Assembly: GCF_016887565.1 (NCBI RefSeq)
Contig: NZ_CP069396.1
Coordinates: 12,754,001 to 12,818,000 of the forward strand
Length of the DNA: 64,000 nt
Direction: 5' to 3'
DNA from: Archangium violaceum
Lineage (GTDB): Bacteria > Myxococcota > Myxococcia > Myxococcales > Myxococcaceae
Shown: positions 44,362 through 53,600 of the stretch, in pieces
How the letters are laid out: every line of letters begins with the position of its first letter
How positions within the stretch are numbered: position 1 is the stretch's first letter
Translations under genes and position numbers: made by a program
Notes under the pieces: generated by a model
Told to the model about the DNA's origin: nothing
Database searches by the model: none
The model's input: only the letters and a program-made list of their open reading frames with translations

Positions 44362-45753
44362 TCAGTTCACGCAGTACCGGTACCGGTGCTCGTGGTCGTA
44401 GAAGAGGCTCCACCGCCGCCGCCGGGTGCCGTCGAAGTTGCTCGTCTCGTCGAGGTCGTTCAACCCCGGCTGCATCCGCTCGGACCAGATGCCGTTGAAG
44501 AATCTCACCTGGTAGAAGTCGATGGTGCAGCGCGCTCCGGGCTGATCGCAGTGCTCCGGGTGGTACTGCGCCAGCAGCTCCTCCTCGAGGTCCACCGACA
44601 ACCCTCGCGACCACCGGAGCTCCTCGCTCGGCTCTCGCTCGACGAAGAAGCACCGTCCGGGCTCCGTGCTTCCAGCGACTCCTCGGGTCGTGACGGATTC
44701 GACCCGGCCCGGCCCTCCCACCACCTGCGTCCGCGCCACCCGCCTCAGCACCCGCTCCCACTCCGCCCGGTACAGCGGCCTGTCCTCCACCTGCCATGCC
44801 CTCGCGAGCAACCGCAGCGCCTCCTGGTCCTCCCCTCGCATCACGTGCGCCAGCGCGGCGTCGTACAGCGCCCCGTGTGCCTTCCCATCCGCCTCGTACC
44901 GCCGACGCCACTCCCCCAGCGCGTCCTCGTACCGCCCCTCCCGGAAGGCCCTCACGCCCTCCTCTCCCTCCATCCCCACCAGCTCCAGCCGCTCGGGTAG
45001 CTCGGCCGGCAGCAGCCGGAAGTAGTGCAGCCCCACCGCCTCGCGCAGCACCGTCCAGAACATCTCCGACCACTCCTCCGGGAGCGGTCTCCGGTGCGGC
45101 TTCCGCAACTCCTCGTAGAGCGCCACCGCCGCCGCCTTCGAGCGCAGCTCCACCGCGCCCCCCGTGCGCCCCTTCACCTGGATGTACTCGGTGCTCACCG
45201 GCTGCCCCTCGCGCGTCCACGTGGACATGAGCAGGGCGATGCCCGCCGCCTCTCCCGTCCCCTCGCCGTTCATCGGACCGACGCTCCATCCGTCCACCTT
45301 TACCACCGTCACCAGTGACGTCTTCACGCCCAGCGGTACCCCGGGCCATGGGTCGAGTACCAGGCTCCTGGGATCCCTCGACAGCCAGGCCTTCGACCTC
45401 GGCGTGTTCCACATCTGGAAGCCCAGGTCGGTGTAATCCACCACCTGTACCTGGCCGCCCTCGGCCTTGAAGTAATCCCGCACCGCCTTCACCACCATGC
45501 CGCTCATGTTCCACAGGTCCGACCGCGCCCCCTCCAGCAGCGTGTCATCGGAGTGCACCAGCAGGATGCCCACCGACACGGGCTGTCCCTCCAGTCGCAG
45601 CAACGGCGGTTGATGGCGCGTCACCTCCACCGTCACCGTGGGCGGCTCCGCATCCTGGTGACGCGAGCCCGCCACGCCCGGACCTCCGGCCAGCACCAGC
45701 GGCAGCCCCAGGTACGGCGCCAGCACCCGCGTCACCCGGCGAAGCATCCTCAT
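44362..45753 (-). CDS. exported TPR-containing protein of the caspase/sigma operon
   Basis: 463 aa with a probable signal sequence (VLAPYLGLPLVLAGGPGVAG). Residues about 45-250 form an alpha/beta domain with ILLVHSDDTLLEG and TSLVTVVKVDGW, perhaps related to GNA1162-like lipoprotein folds. Residues about 275-345 contain TPR-type helices (GVRAFREGRYEDALGEWRRR). A C-terminal domain holds four Cys that may form disulfides. It is last in an operon after the DUF4384 protein, separated by 10 bases. It probably acts in the periplasm or outer membrane. Confidence 0.7.
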   Translation of the reverse strand: MRMLRRVTRVLAPYLGLPLVLAGGPGVAGSRHQDAEPPTVTVEVTRHQPPLLRLEGQPVSVGILLVHSDDTLLEGARSDLWNMSGMVVKAVRDYFKAEGGQVQVVDYTDLGFQMWNTPRSKAWLSRDPRSLVLDPWPGVPLGVKTSLVTVVKVDGWSVGPMNGEGTGEAAGIALLMSTWTREGQPVSTEYIQVKGRTGGAVELRSKAAAVALYEELRKPHRRPLPEEWSEMFWTVLREAVGLHYFRLLPAELPERLELVGMEGEEGVRAFREGRYEDALGEWRRRYEADGKAHGALYDAALAHVMRGEDQEALRLLARAWQVEDRPLYRAEWERVLRRVARTQVVGGPGRVESVTTRGVAGSTEPGRCFFVEREPSEELRWSRGLSVDLEEELLAQYHPEHCDQPGARCTIDFYQVRFFNGIWSERMQPGLNDLDETSNFDGTRRRRWSLFYDHEHRYRYCVN

Positions 45754-45763
45754 GTCTCTCCCG

Positions 45764-46498
45764 TCATGGGCGCTTCGTGAGTTGGGTCCGCGCCACTCGC
45801 ACCGATTGGGGCAGCGCGGGTTCCAGCGGCGCCCCGGACTCGAGGGCCTTCACCGCGGCCCCCAGCGTGAAGGGCTCCGGCGAGAAGAGGGCGTACAGCG
45901 CCTCGGTGCCCGGCGTTCCATCCAGCTCGATGGCCCCGGGCAGCAGGGACCGGCCCGGCACATACGCCACCGCCGCGTCTCCTCCATACGGGTAATACAC
46001 CGTCACCCGCCCCGCTCCATCCCGGCTCAGCACCGCCACGTACCCGCTCGCGTCGGCCTTCACATCGAACTGGATCGACTCCCCCTCGCCGAGCGTCTCG
46101 CCGGGCCCCACCGGCACGCCCCCACCAGCCTGATTCCGGTACACCCCCAGCACCAGGCTCCCCTTGGCCGCGTACTCGGGTCCGGGGGCCTCGACAACGG
46201 GCCGCAGCATCACACCGCCGAACACGGCCGCGGCGGACATCGCCAGCGCCGCCCCGAGCAACACGCGCCACCTCCGCCGCTCCTTCCGGGGCTCGGGCTC
46301 CAGGCGGGCCGCGAACGCCGCGGGCGGCTGCCGCAGCAGGAAGGCCGCCGAGTCCGCACGCAGCTCCGCGAGCCGCTCCCGGTCCGCTTCCGAGCTGGCC
46401 AGCTCCTCATCCACCCGGGCCCTCGCCTCCGGCTCCAGCGCCGAGGCGAGGTACATCTCCAGCACCGCGTCCTGGATTCGCCGCCCTCCCTGGCTCAT
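45764..46498 (-). CDS. anti-sigma-like membrane protein with DUF4384-type domain
   Basis: 244 aa. The cytoplasmic N-terminus (about 1-70) resembles an anti-sigma factor or zf-HC2-like helical bundle without zinc ligands: LEMYLASALEPEARARVDEE. One membrane segment lies at about 80-98 (VLLGAALAMSAAAVFGGVML). The periplasmic part has GESIQFDVKADASGYVAVL and GRVTVYYPYGG, typical of DUF4384. The ATG overlaps the stop of the ECF sigma gene by four bases, the usual sigma/anti-sigma coupling. It probably holds the sigma factor until a periplasmic signal arrives. Confidence 0.78.
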   Translation of the reverse strand: MSQGGRRIQDAVLEMYLASALEPEARARVDEELASSEADRERLAELRADSAAFLLRQPPAAFAARLEPEPRKERRRWRVLLGAALAMSAAAVFGGVMLRPVVEAPGPEYAAKGSLVLGVYRNQAGGGVPVGPGETLGEGESIQFDVKADASGYVAVLSRDGAGRVTVYYPYGGDAAVAYVPGRSLLPGAIELDGTPGTEALYALFSPEPFTLGAAVKALESGAPLEPALPQSVRVARTQLTKRP

Positions 46499-47103
46499 GC
46501 CGCCCTCCCGTCCTCGAAGCGGGCACTGCGTTTGCGCGCCCGGGTAGCGAACTCCCCCAACAGCCGGCCCACCGTCTTGCGTGTCAGGCCGAGCACCTGC
46601 CCCACCTCCTCCATGTTGTACCCTTCCACGAAATAGAGGAACGCGGCCGTGAGCGTCCGCGGCTCCTCGCCGTGCGTGAGCAGCGCCAGGTCCTGCGCGG
46701 CCTCCACCTGCTCCAGCCCTCCAGCGCTCGCCGCGACCGCCTCGACCTCGCGCTCCACCGGCTCTCCCGCGTCGTTCACCACCAGCTCGCCCAGCCGTCC
46801 CGACCAGCGCGCGCGCCGCCGCATCCGGTCCACCGACTTGAAGGTCGCGATCTGGTACAGCACCGTGAACGCCGAGGCCCCACCCCGCAGCAGGGCCGGC
46901 TCCTTCACGAAGGCCAGGAAGGTGTCCTGGGTGATGTCCAGGGCCTCCTCCTCGTCTCGGACGAGCGACAGCGCCCGCCGGTGCACCGCCGGGCCGAAGC
47001 GGCGGTACAGGTCCTCCACGCGCACGGGCTCGGCCCGCGTGGCCTCCGGCGCGCTCATCACCGGCGCACGCCCCACCGCCGTGATCTGTCTCCACCAGCC
47101 CAT
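46495..47103 (-). CDS. ECF-type RNA polymerase sigma factor
   Basis: 202 aa. Region 2: LYRRFGPAVHRRALSLVRDE, EALDITQDTFLAFVKEPAL (core binding) and VLYQIATFKSVDRMRRRAR (-10 recognition). Region 4: AAFLYFVEGYNMEEVGQVLG and TRKTVGRLLGEF as the -35-binding HTH. The ATG used (47103) is one base from the stop of the upstream caspase gene; a second ATG at 47058 is also possible. It directs transcription of an unknown regulon, probably including this operon. Confidence 0.87.
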   Translation of the reverse strand: MGWWRQITAVGRAPVMSAPEATRAEPVRVEDLYRRFGPAVHRRALSLVRDEEEALDITQDTFLAFVKEPALLRGGASAFTVLYQIATFKSVDRMRRRARWSGRLGELVVNDAGEPVEREVEAVAASAGGLEQVEAAQDLALLTHGEEPRTLTAAFLYFVEGYNMEEVGQVLGLTRKTVGRLLGEFATRARKRSARFEDGRAA

Positions 47104-47104
47104 G

Positions 47105-48418
47105 TCACTGTCCTCCCGTCTCGGCCATCAACTCTTCCTCGATGCGCGGGTACGCCATCACCGCCGCCGCGCGCAGGCGCCTGGCCACCAGGGCCCGCCC
47201 GCGTGACTCCTCCCGCGCCGCCATCGCCAGCAGGGCGCGCGCCTTGCCCAGGAAGGCCTCCTGGTCGCGCCGATCCTCTCCCAGCGCCTGCTCGAAGAGC
47301 TGGAGCGCCTCCTCGGCCCGGCCCTCCGCGAGCGTCCGGAACCCCTGGCGCTTGAGCGAGCCGCGCTGGGCGTCGTCCCCCGTTCCCTTCGTCACCACCA
47401 TCTGGGAGAAGGGCACCTCCCGAAAGGACAGCGAGGAGACGCGCAGCACGTCGCCGGGTGCCAGCTTGAAGCGGGCCACCTCGTACCACCCGCCCGCGTT
47501 GCACTTGAGGACGTAGTCTCCCGCGCCCACGCCCAGCCGCCGCTCCCGCTGGGATGACGCGGGAACCTCCGCGAGCAGCCGTTGCTCCGCGCCATCGGTG
47601 ACGACACACCCCTTGGTGCTCGGGGGGAACACCACGGTCGCGTCCGCCTTCGACAGGCGGGTGAGGATCAGCTCGCCCTGGCCCTTCAAGTCGATGCGCA
47701 CCCGCGGCCGCTGCACGCCGAGCGGACTGGAGGCCGTGTCCATCAGCGTGTGCGCGTAGGCGTGCTGGTAGGCCTCCGTCAGGCTCACCTGGGCGTCCTT
47801 GTTCGCGTCGGCGGCGCCTCGCAGGCCGCTCACCAGGTGGGTGGAGAAGATGGAGCCCGCGAGGGCTCGAGCCTCCTGTGACAGCTCATCCGCTCCCGAG
47901 GAGGTGAGGAAGACGAGCCCTCGCAACGCCAGCTCGTCGCGCACCTGGAGCTGGAAGGAGCGCGTGGGCCGGCCTCCCTTGGGGAGGATGGCGCCGCTCT
48001 GGCAGGCGTCGAGGATGCCAATCTTCAGCGCCGGGGAGAGGGCCTGGATGCGGCGTTGGAGCTCCGCCAGGCTCAGCGGCGCGCCCTGCAGGTGCAGGTA
48101 CGTGTCGTCCGCGTGCCCCGAGTAATAGAAGAGGAAGAGGCTCTCCTCCCTGGAGCCCGCCGCGCGCGCCGCCAGCTGGTCGAACGCCCAGAGCACCTTG
48201 TCGGTGGTGGGCTGGCTCAGCACGGTGATGTCCTCGCGAGAGAAGTCCCCCAGCTGCTCCAGCGTCTCCGCCAGCTTCCGCGCGTCCTCCACCGCGTGGC
48301 GCAGCGGCTGCTCCCTCGCCCAGCCCGTGTTGGCGCCAATCACCAGCGCGAAGCGCTGCACCGCGTACGCCGGCCCCGAGGCGAGCAGCGCCATCGAGAC
48401 CAGCAACCTCCACGACAT
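47105..48418 (-). CDS. exported caspase-family (C14) cysteine protease
   Basis: 437 aa. The signal peptide is MSWRLLVSMALLASGPAYA. The caspase-like p20 domain has LFLFYYSGHADD with His102 and GILDACQSG with Cys139, the complete dyad. A p10-like part follows (SSGADELSQEA, FSTHLVSGLRG, VSLTEAYQHAYAHT). Residues about 250-345 form a beta domain resembling those found in sigma-linked caspases. The C-terminus has TPR-like helices (GRAEEALQLFEQALGE). It probably works in the periplasm. It heads the operon with the ECF sigma factor 1 base downstream. Confidence 0.88.
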   Translation of the reverse strand: MSWRLLVSMALLASGPAYAVQRFALVIGANTGWAREQPLRHAVEDARKLAETLEQLGDFSREDITVLSQPTTDKVLWAFDQLAARAAGSREESLFLFYYSGHADDTYLHLQGAPLSLAELQRRIQALSPALKIGILDACQSGAILPKGGRPTRSFQLQVRDELALRGLVFLTSSGADELSQEARALAGSIFSTHLVSGLRGAADANKDAQVSLTEAYQHAYAHTLMDTASSPLGVQRPRVRIDLKGQGELILTRLSKADATVVFPPSTKGCVVTDGAEQRLLAEVPASSQRERRLGVGAGDYVLKCNAGGWYEVARFKLAPGDVLRVSSLSFREVPFSQMVVTKGTGDDAQRGSLKRQGFRTLAEGRAEEALQLFEQALGEDRRDQEAFLGKARALLAMAAREESRGRALVARRLRAAAVMAYPRIEEELMAETGGQ

Positions 48419-48518
48419 GAGCACCAGGACAGCCCCCCTGCGTTGATGCGACGGGGTGACGGCGAAGGCGCCTCTTCACCCCGATCACCGTCTTGTCCGC
48501 CCTTTCCCCGGGAAGGGC

Positions 48519-48557
48519 TGTGAGCCACTTCATTCCCGGGCTGTGAAGCGCTTCACA
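48519..48557. promoter_or_regulatory. CRP-like operator upstream of P450, with a second weaker site
   Basis: TGTGAAGCGCTTCACA at 48542-48557 is a perfect 16-bp palindrome and matches the CRP consensus TGTGA-N6-TCACA exactly. A weaker half-conserved copy (TGTGAGCCACTTCA, 48519-48532) lies about two helical turns upstream. The strong site ends 78 bases before the P450 ATG. It could equally act on the divergent caspase operon. Confidence 0.7.
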
Positions 48558-48571
48558 CGGGTGGGGTTGCA

Positions 48572-48608
48572 GGAAACTCAGGAAACGTTTATGGTTTCCA
48601 CAGTTTCC
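48572..48608. promoter_or_regulatory. double dyad operator, candidate TetR site
   Basis: GGAAAC at 48572 and 48581 are mirrored by GTTTCC at 48594 and 48603, giving a symmetric block with 14 of 16 bases matching between half-sites. It lies 27 bases before the P450 ATG, where a repressor would block transcription. The TetR gene in the same operon is the natural regulator. Confidence 0.65.
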
Positions 48609-48635
48609 ACCGTGCCACTCGAAGGAGGACGAGCC

Positions 48636-49979
48636 ATGTCCACCCAGCCGCAGCTGCCACCCGGGCCCCTCAGCTTCGCCCCGCTGCAAACGCTCCGTTT
48701 CATGCGCGACGCCACCGGCTTCATGCGCGAGTGCCGCACGCGCTATGGAGACCCGTTCACCGCGCCGCTGCCGGTGGGCAACGTGGTCGTCACGGGAGAC
48801 CCGGAGGGCATCCGTGAAATCTTCAGCGCGGACCCGGCCCTCTTCGAGCCGCTGGGCAACCTCATCCTGGCGCCCGCCGTGGGGGACAACTCGCTGCTGC
48901 TCATGGGCGGGCAGCGCCACAAGCGCGAGCGCAAGCTGCTCATGCCGCCCTTCCACGGCGAGCGCATGCGCGCCTACGGACAGATGATGAGGGACCTCAC
49001 CCTGGAGTCCACGGGCACGCTGCGGCCGGGCGGCACCTTCCGCGCGCAGGACATCACCCAGGCCATCTCCCTGGAGGTCATCATCCACGCCGTCTTCGGC
49101 ATCAAGGAACCGGAGCGGGTGCGGCGCTACCGCGAGGTGTTCGCGAGCTACATGGAGTCCTACACGCCGCTGCTCATGGCGGCCAGGCCCCTGCGGCGCT
49201 CCTTCGGCGGCATGGGCCCCTGGGCGCGCTTCCAACGCCACGTGGCGGAGCTGGACCAGTTGCTGACGGAGGAGCTCGCCACCCGGCGCGGGCGCGAGGA
49301 GAGCCACATCGACATCCTCAGCCTGATGCTCGCCGCGCGGGACGAGGACGGCCAGCCCATGAAGGACGAGGAGCTCAAGGACGAGCTGCGCACCCTGCTC
49401 ATCGCCGGCCACGAGACGACGGCCATCGGCATGGCCTGGGCGCTCTACCACCTGCACCGCAACCCCGAGACGCTCGAGCGGCTGGTCGCGGAGCTGGCCC
49501 CGCTAGGCGCGACGCCCGAGCCGGAGGCGCTCATGAAGTTGCCCTACCTCGGCGCGGTGTGTGACGAGTCGCTGCGCCTGCACCCGGTTCTGGCGGTGGT
49601 CGGCCGCCGCACGCTGGCCCCCTTCACGCTGCGCGGACGCGAGCTGCCGGCCGGCACCGGCATCATGGCCGCCATCTGCCTGGCGCACGTGGACCCCAAG
49701 CTCTACCCCGAGCCCGACCGCTTCCGGCCCGAGCGCTTCCTGGAGCGCAAGTTCACGCCCTTCGAGTACCTGCCCTTCGGCGGCGGGGCCCGGCGCTGCA
49801 TCGGCGCGGCCTTCGCCCAGTACGAGATGCGGGTCGTCCTCGGCACGCTGCTGGCCGCGCACCGCTTCTCGCTCGCGAGCGACAAGCCGGAGCGCCCCGT
49901 GCGCCGCAACGTCACCATCGGCCCCGGAGGCGGCGTGGAGCTGGTGTACCAGGGCCCCCGCCACGGAGCGCTCGCGTGA
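48636..49979 (+). CDS. cytochrome P450 monooxygenase
   Basis: 447 aa, soluble class. I-helix oxygen motif AGHETTAIGMAW (about 257), K-helix ESLRLHP, and heme loop FEYLPFGGGARRCIGAAFAQ with Cys388 as the heme ligand. The sequence resembles the fused CYP102/CYP110/CYP4-like hydrophobic-substrate group more than narrow bacterial camphor types. The ATG follows GAAGGAGG. It opens a cluster with TetR, a cyclase, an MpaB oxygenase and a Pyr4-like membrane cyclase, so a lipid or terpenoid substrate is likely. Redox partners are not in the window. Confidence 0.92.
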   Translation: MSTQPQLPPGPLSFAPLQTLRFMRDATGFMRECRTRYGDPFTAPLPVGNVVVTGDPEGIREIFSADPALFEPLGNLILAPAVGDNSLLLMGGQRHKRERKLLMPPFHGERMRAYGQMMRDLTLESTGTLRPGGTFRAQDITQAISLEVIIHAVFGIKEPERVRRYREVFASYMESYTPLLMAARPLRRSFGGMGPWARFQRHVAELDQLLTEELATRRGREESHIDILSLMLAARDEDGQPMKDEELKDELRTLLIAGHETTAIGMAWALYHLHRNPETLERLVAELAPLGATPEPEALMKLPYLGAVCDESLRLHPVLAVVGRRTLAPFTLRGRELPAGTGIMAAICLAHVDPKLYPEPDRFRPERFLERKFTPFEYLPFGGGARRCIGAAFAQYEMRVVLGTLLAAHRFSLASDKPERPVRRNVTIGPGGGVELVYQGPRHGALA

Positions 49980-50608
49980 CGGAAGCGGACGAGGCGCGCG
50001 CGCGCATCCTGGAGAAGGCGGAGCAGACCTTCCTCACCCATGGCTACTCGCGGGTGACGATGGACGACATCGCCACCGAGCTGCGGATGAGCAAGAAGAC
50101 GCTCTACCGCCACTTCTCCAGCAAGGAGCAGCTGGGCGCGGCGGCCCTCGAGGCCAGCATGAGCCGCTTCGGCGAGAAGCTGGAGGCCCTCCTCGCGGAC
50201 GAGCGGCTGGACTTCGGCGAGCGCCTGGAGCACTTCGCGCGGGCGTTGGCCGGCCGCTACGCGAGCGCCGCCACGGTGCTCCGGGACCTGCAGCGGGACG
50301 CGCCCGCCCTGTGGCAGCGGCTGCTGGAGCTGCGACGCGAGTCGGTGCAGGCCCGCTTCGGCGCCTTCCTCGCCTCGGGAGTCCAGGCCGGGGCCATCCG
50401 CTCGGACGTGGAGCCCCGGCTGGTGCTCCGCATGGTCATCACCCTGGTGGATCAGCTCATGCGGCCGGACGTCCTGGCCGAGCTGGAGCTGAGCGCCGAG
50501 CAGGTCTTCCCCAGCATGCTGGGGGTGATTCTGGACGGCATCCGCACCGGGCGCGAAACGGGAAAAACACGCCTGCCTGCCCGCTCTCCGGCCCGGCCGG
50601 GAAGGTAG
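49976..50608 (+). CDS. TetR-family transcriptional regulator
   Basis: 210 aa, GTG start overlapping the P450 stop by four bases. The N-terminal HTH is ILEKAEQTFLTHGYSRVTMD, DIATELRMSKKTLYRHFSSK, the standard TetR pattern. The C-terminal helical domain (about 60-190) binds an unknown ligand. Co-translation with the P450 and the dyad at 48572 suggest autoregulation, with the ligand perhaps a P450 substrate or product. Confidence 0.9.
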   Translation: MTEADEARARILEKAEQTFLTHGYSRVTMDDIATELRMSKKTLYRHFSSKEQLGAAALEASMSRFGEKLEALLADERLDFGERLEHFARALAGRYASAATVLRDLQRDAPALWQRLLELRRESVQARFGAFLASGVQAGAIRSDVEPRLVLRMVITLVDQLMRPDVLAELELSAEQVFPSMLGVILDGIRTGRETGKTRLPARSPARPGR

Positions 50609-50633
50609 CTGGAGCGCCGATCATCTGCTACGA

Positions 50634-53600
50634 ATGGGCTCCTCCGCCGGGGTCTTCCTCCCCCATAAGGCGGCGTTGAAGCCCGGCATGAATTTCCCTT
50701 CGAGGCTGCACGCACTGGCGGCTTTCCTGCCCGGCGCGCTGCTGCGGGCGCTCCTGGCGGATGCGTCGCGCCCGCACGAGGGAGCCCGTCTCGAGCAGCA
50801 GGGCGCGGTGCTCTTCGCCGACCTGACGGGCTTCACCGCCCTGGCCGAGGCGATGAATGGCGCGGGCCCCTCCGGCGCCGAGCGTCTGCGCGGCATCCTC
50901 GACGCGTTCTTCTCGCGGCTCATCGACACGCTCACCGCGCACGGAGGGGACGTGCTGCGCTTCGCGGGGGACGCGGTGGTGGCGCTGTGGCCGGCGGAGT
51001 CCCCCGAGGATCTGCCACGCGCGGTGCGGCTGGCGGCCGGGTGCGCACAGGCGGCCCAGGCCCTCATCGCGGGGCTGGAGCCGGTGGACGGGGTGCGGCT
51101 GCGGTTGAAGGTGGGCATCGGCGCCGGGCCGGTGCAGCTCTCCGACGTGGGAGGCGAGAAGGGACGCTGGGACTTCCTCGTCTCGGGCGAGCCGCTGCTG
51201 GAGATGGCCCGGGCGGAGCACGCGGCGCAGCCGGGGGAAATCCTCCTCGGCCCCCAGGCCTGGCGGCTGCTGGGAGAGGCCCAGGGCACGCCCCGGGGCG
51301 CGGCCGGCTGGCGGCTGCTGGAGATGAAGCCGGTGCCCCTGCCGCAGGTGCGCCCCCCCGAGCCGGTGCCGGAGCTGGAGCCGGCGCTGCGCGCGTACCT
51401 GCCGCTGGTGGTGGCGCGCCGGCTGGAGGCCGGACACGGCCAGTGGCTGTCCGAGTTCCGTACCGCCACGGTGCTGTTCATCAACCTGGGCGCCGCGGAC
51501 TTCGCCGCCGGCAAGCGCCACGAGGAGCTGCAGCGCGCGCTGCGCACGATTCAATCCGTCCTCTTCCGCTACGAGGGAAGCGCCAACCAGGTGGTGGTGG
51601 ACGACAAGGGCGTGGTGATGGTGGCGGCCTTCGGGCTGCCGCCGCTGTCGCACGAGGACGACGCGGCGCGGGCGGTGCAGACGGCGCTCGAGGTGCGCAC
51701 GGCGCTGCGGGAGCAGGGAGTGCCCCACCGGCTGGGGCTGGCCACCGGGCGCGTCTTCTGTGGCACCACCGGCGGAGCCAAGCGGCGCGAGTACGTGATG
51801 GTGGGCCACACGGTGAACCTCGCCGCGCGGCTGATGCAGGCCGCGGTGGACGACATCCTCTGCGACGCCACCACGCTGCGCCTGGCCTCGACGCGGCTGC
51901 GCTTCGAGACGCTCGAGCCCCTGAAGGTGAAGGGGATTACCCACCCGGTGCCGGTGTTCCGCCCCGCGCGGGGCGCCGAGGGCACGGGAGCGTCCGCCCG
52001 GGACACGCGGGTGGTGGGCCGCCAGGAGGAGCGCTCCCGGCTGGCCTCGGTGGTGCGGGCCCTGGCGGAGCGGGGCGTGGGTGGCAGCGTGTTGCTCGAG
52101 GGCGAGGCGGGCCTCGGCAAGTCCGTGCTGGTGAGCGAGCTGCTGGAGCGGGCGCACGCCGCCGGAGTCTCCTGCGTGCTGGGAGCGGGCACCGCGGTGG
52201 AGCGCTCGTCGGCCTACCACGCGTGGCGCCCCATCCTCTCGCGCCTGCTGGGGCTGGACACCCTGCCGGACGAGGCCGCCCGCACCGCGCGCCTGCTGGA
52301 GCTGCTGCGCGCCCGGCCCGAGCAGGAGGCCTGGGCGCCCCTGCTCAACGGCGTGCTGCCGGTGGAGGTGCCGGAGAACGAGGTGGTGCGGAACATGACG
52401 GCCTCGCTGCGTGGCGCCAACACGCGCGAGCTGCTCGTGCAGCTGCTCGACGGAGGTGTCCGGGAGCGCCCGCGCCTGGTGGTGCTGGACGACGCGCACT
52501 GGATGGACTCCTCCTCGTGGGAGCTGGCGCTGGCCGTGCTTCGGCGGGTGAAGCGGCTGTTGCTGGTGCTCTCCACGCGCCCCCCCGGCGAGGCCGCCCT
52601 CCCCGAGTACCGCCAGCTGCGCGAGGCCCCCGGCACCCTGTACCTGCCCCTGGAGCGCATGCCGCACGAGGACGTGCTGACGCTGGTGCGCCAGCGGCTG
52701 GGCGTGCGCCAGTTGCCTCCCCAGGTGGCCTCCCTCATCCGGGACCGGGCCGAGGGCCACCCCTTCTTCAGCGAGGAGCTGGCGTGCGCCCTGCGGGACG
52801 CGGGCTACCTCACCATCGAGCGCGGCGAGTGCCGGCTGGTGGAGCGCTCCGTGGAGCGCATGGCGCTGGAGATGCCCGGCACCATCCAGGGCCTGCTCAC
52901 CAGCCGCATCGACCGGCTCACGCCCCAGCAACAGCTCACCCTGAAGGTGGCCAGCGTGCTCGGCCGTGCCTTCCCCGTCGAGCTGCTGCGGGCCGTGCAC
53001 CCGGTGGAGAAGGACCGCGCCACGCTGCCGGAGCAGCTCGCCGAGCTGGAGCGGCTGGGACTCATGCGGCCGGAGGACTCGCCCGCGGGCCCCGTGTATG
53101 CCTTCAAGCACGTGCTCATCCAGGAGGCCGCCTACCAGCTGATGGCCTTCTCCCAGCGCCGGGAGCTGCACCGCGCGGTGGCGCTGCTCCACGAGCCCGA
53201 GCTGGAGGAGCGCGGCGAGGAGCTGCTGCCCCTGCTGGCGCACCACTGGCGGCTGGCGGAGGAGCACCAACGGGCGCTGGAGCTGCTGGAGCGGGCCTCG
53301 GAGGCCGCCTCCTCGCGCGGGGCCCACCACGAGACCATCGCCTTCCTCACCCAGGCCCTGGAGCTCACCACCAGCGGCGCCGCGCCGGTGGACGAGCTGC
53401 GCCATGCCCGCTGGAGCGCGCGGCTGGGCAGTGCGTACCACTCCCTGGGCGAGACGGAGCGCAGCCGGACCCACTGCGACAGCGCCCTGCAACTGCTGCG
53501 CAAGAAGCGTCCCATCTCCCGGGCGGGCTGGGGCGGCCGGCTGTCGTGGGAGCTGCTGCGGCACCTGACGCGCATGGCCCTGGGACGCTGGCTGCCGGCA

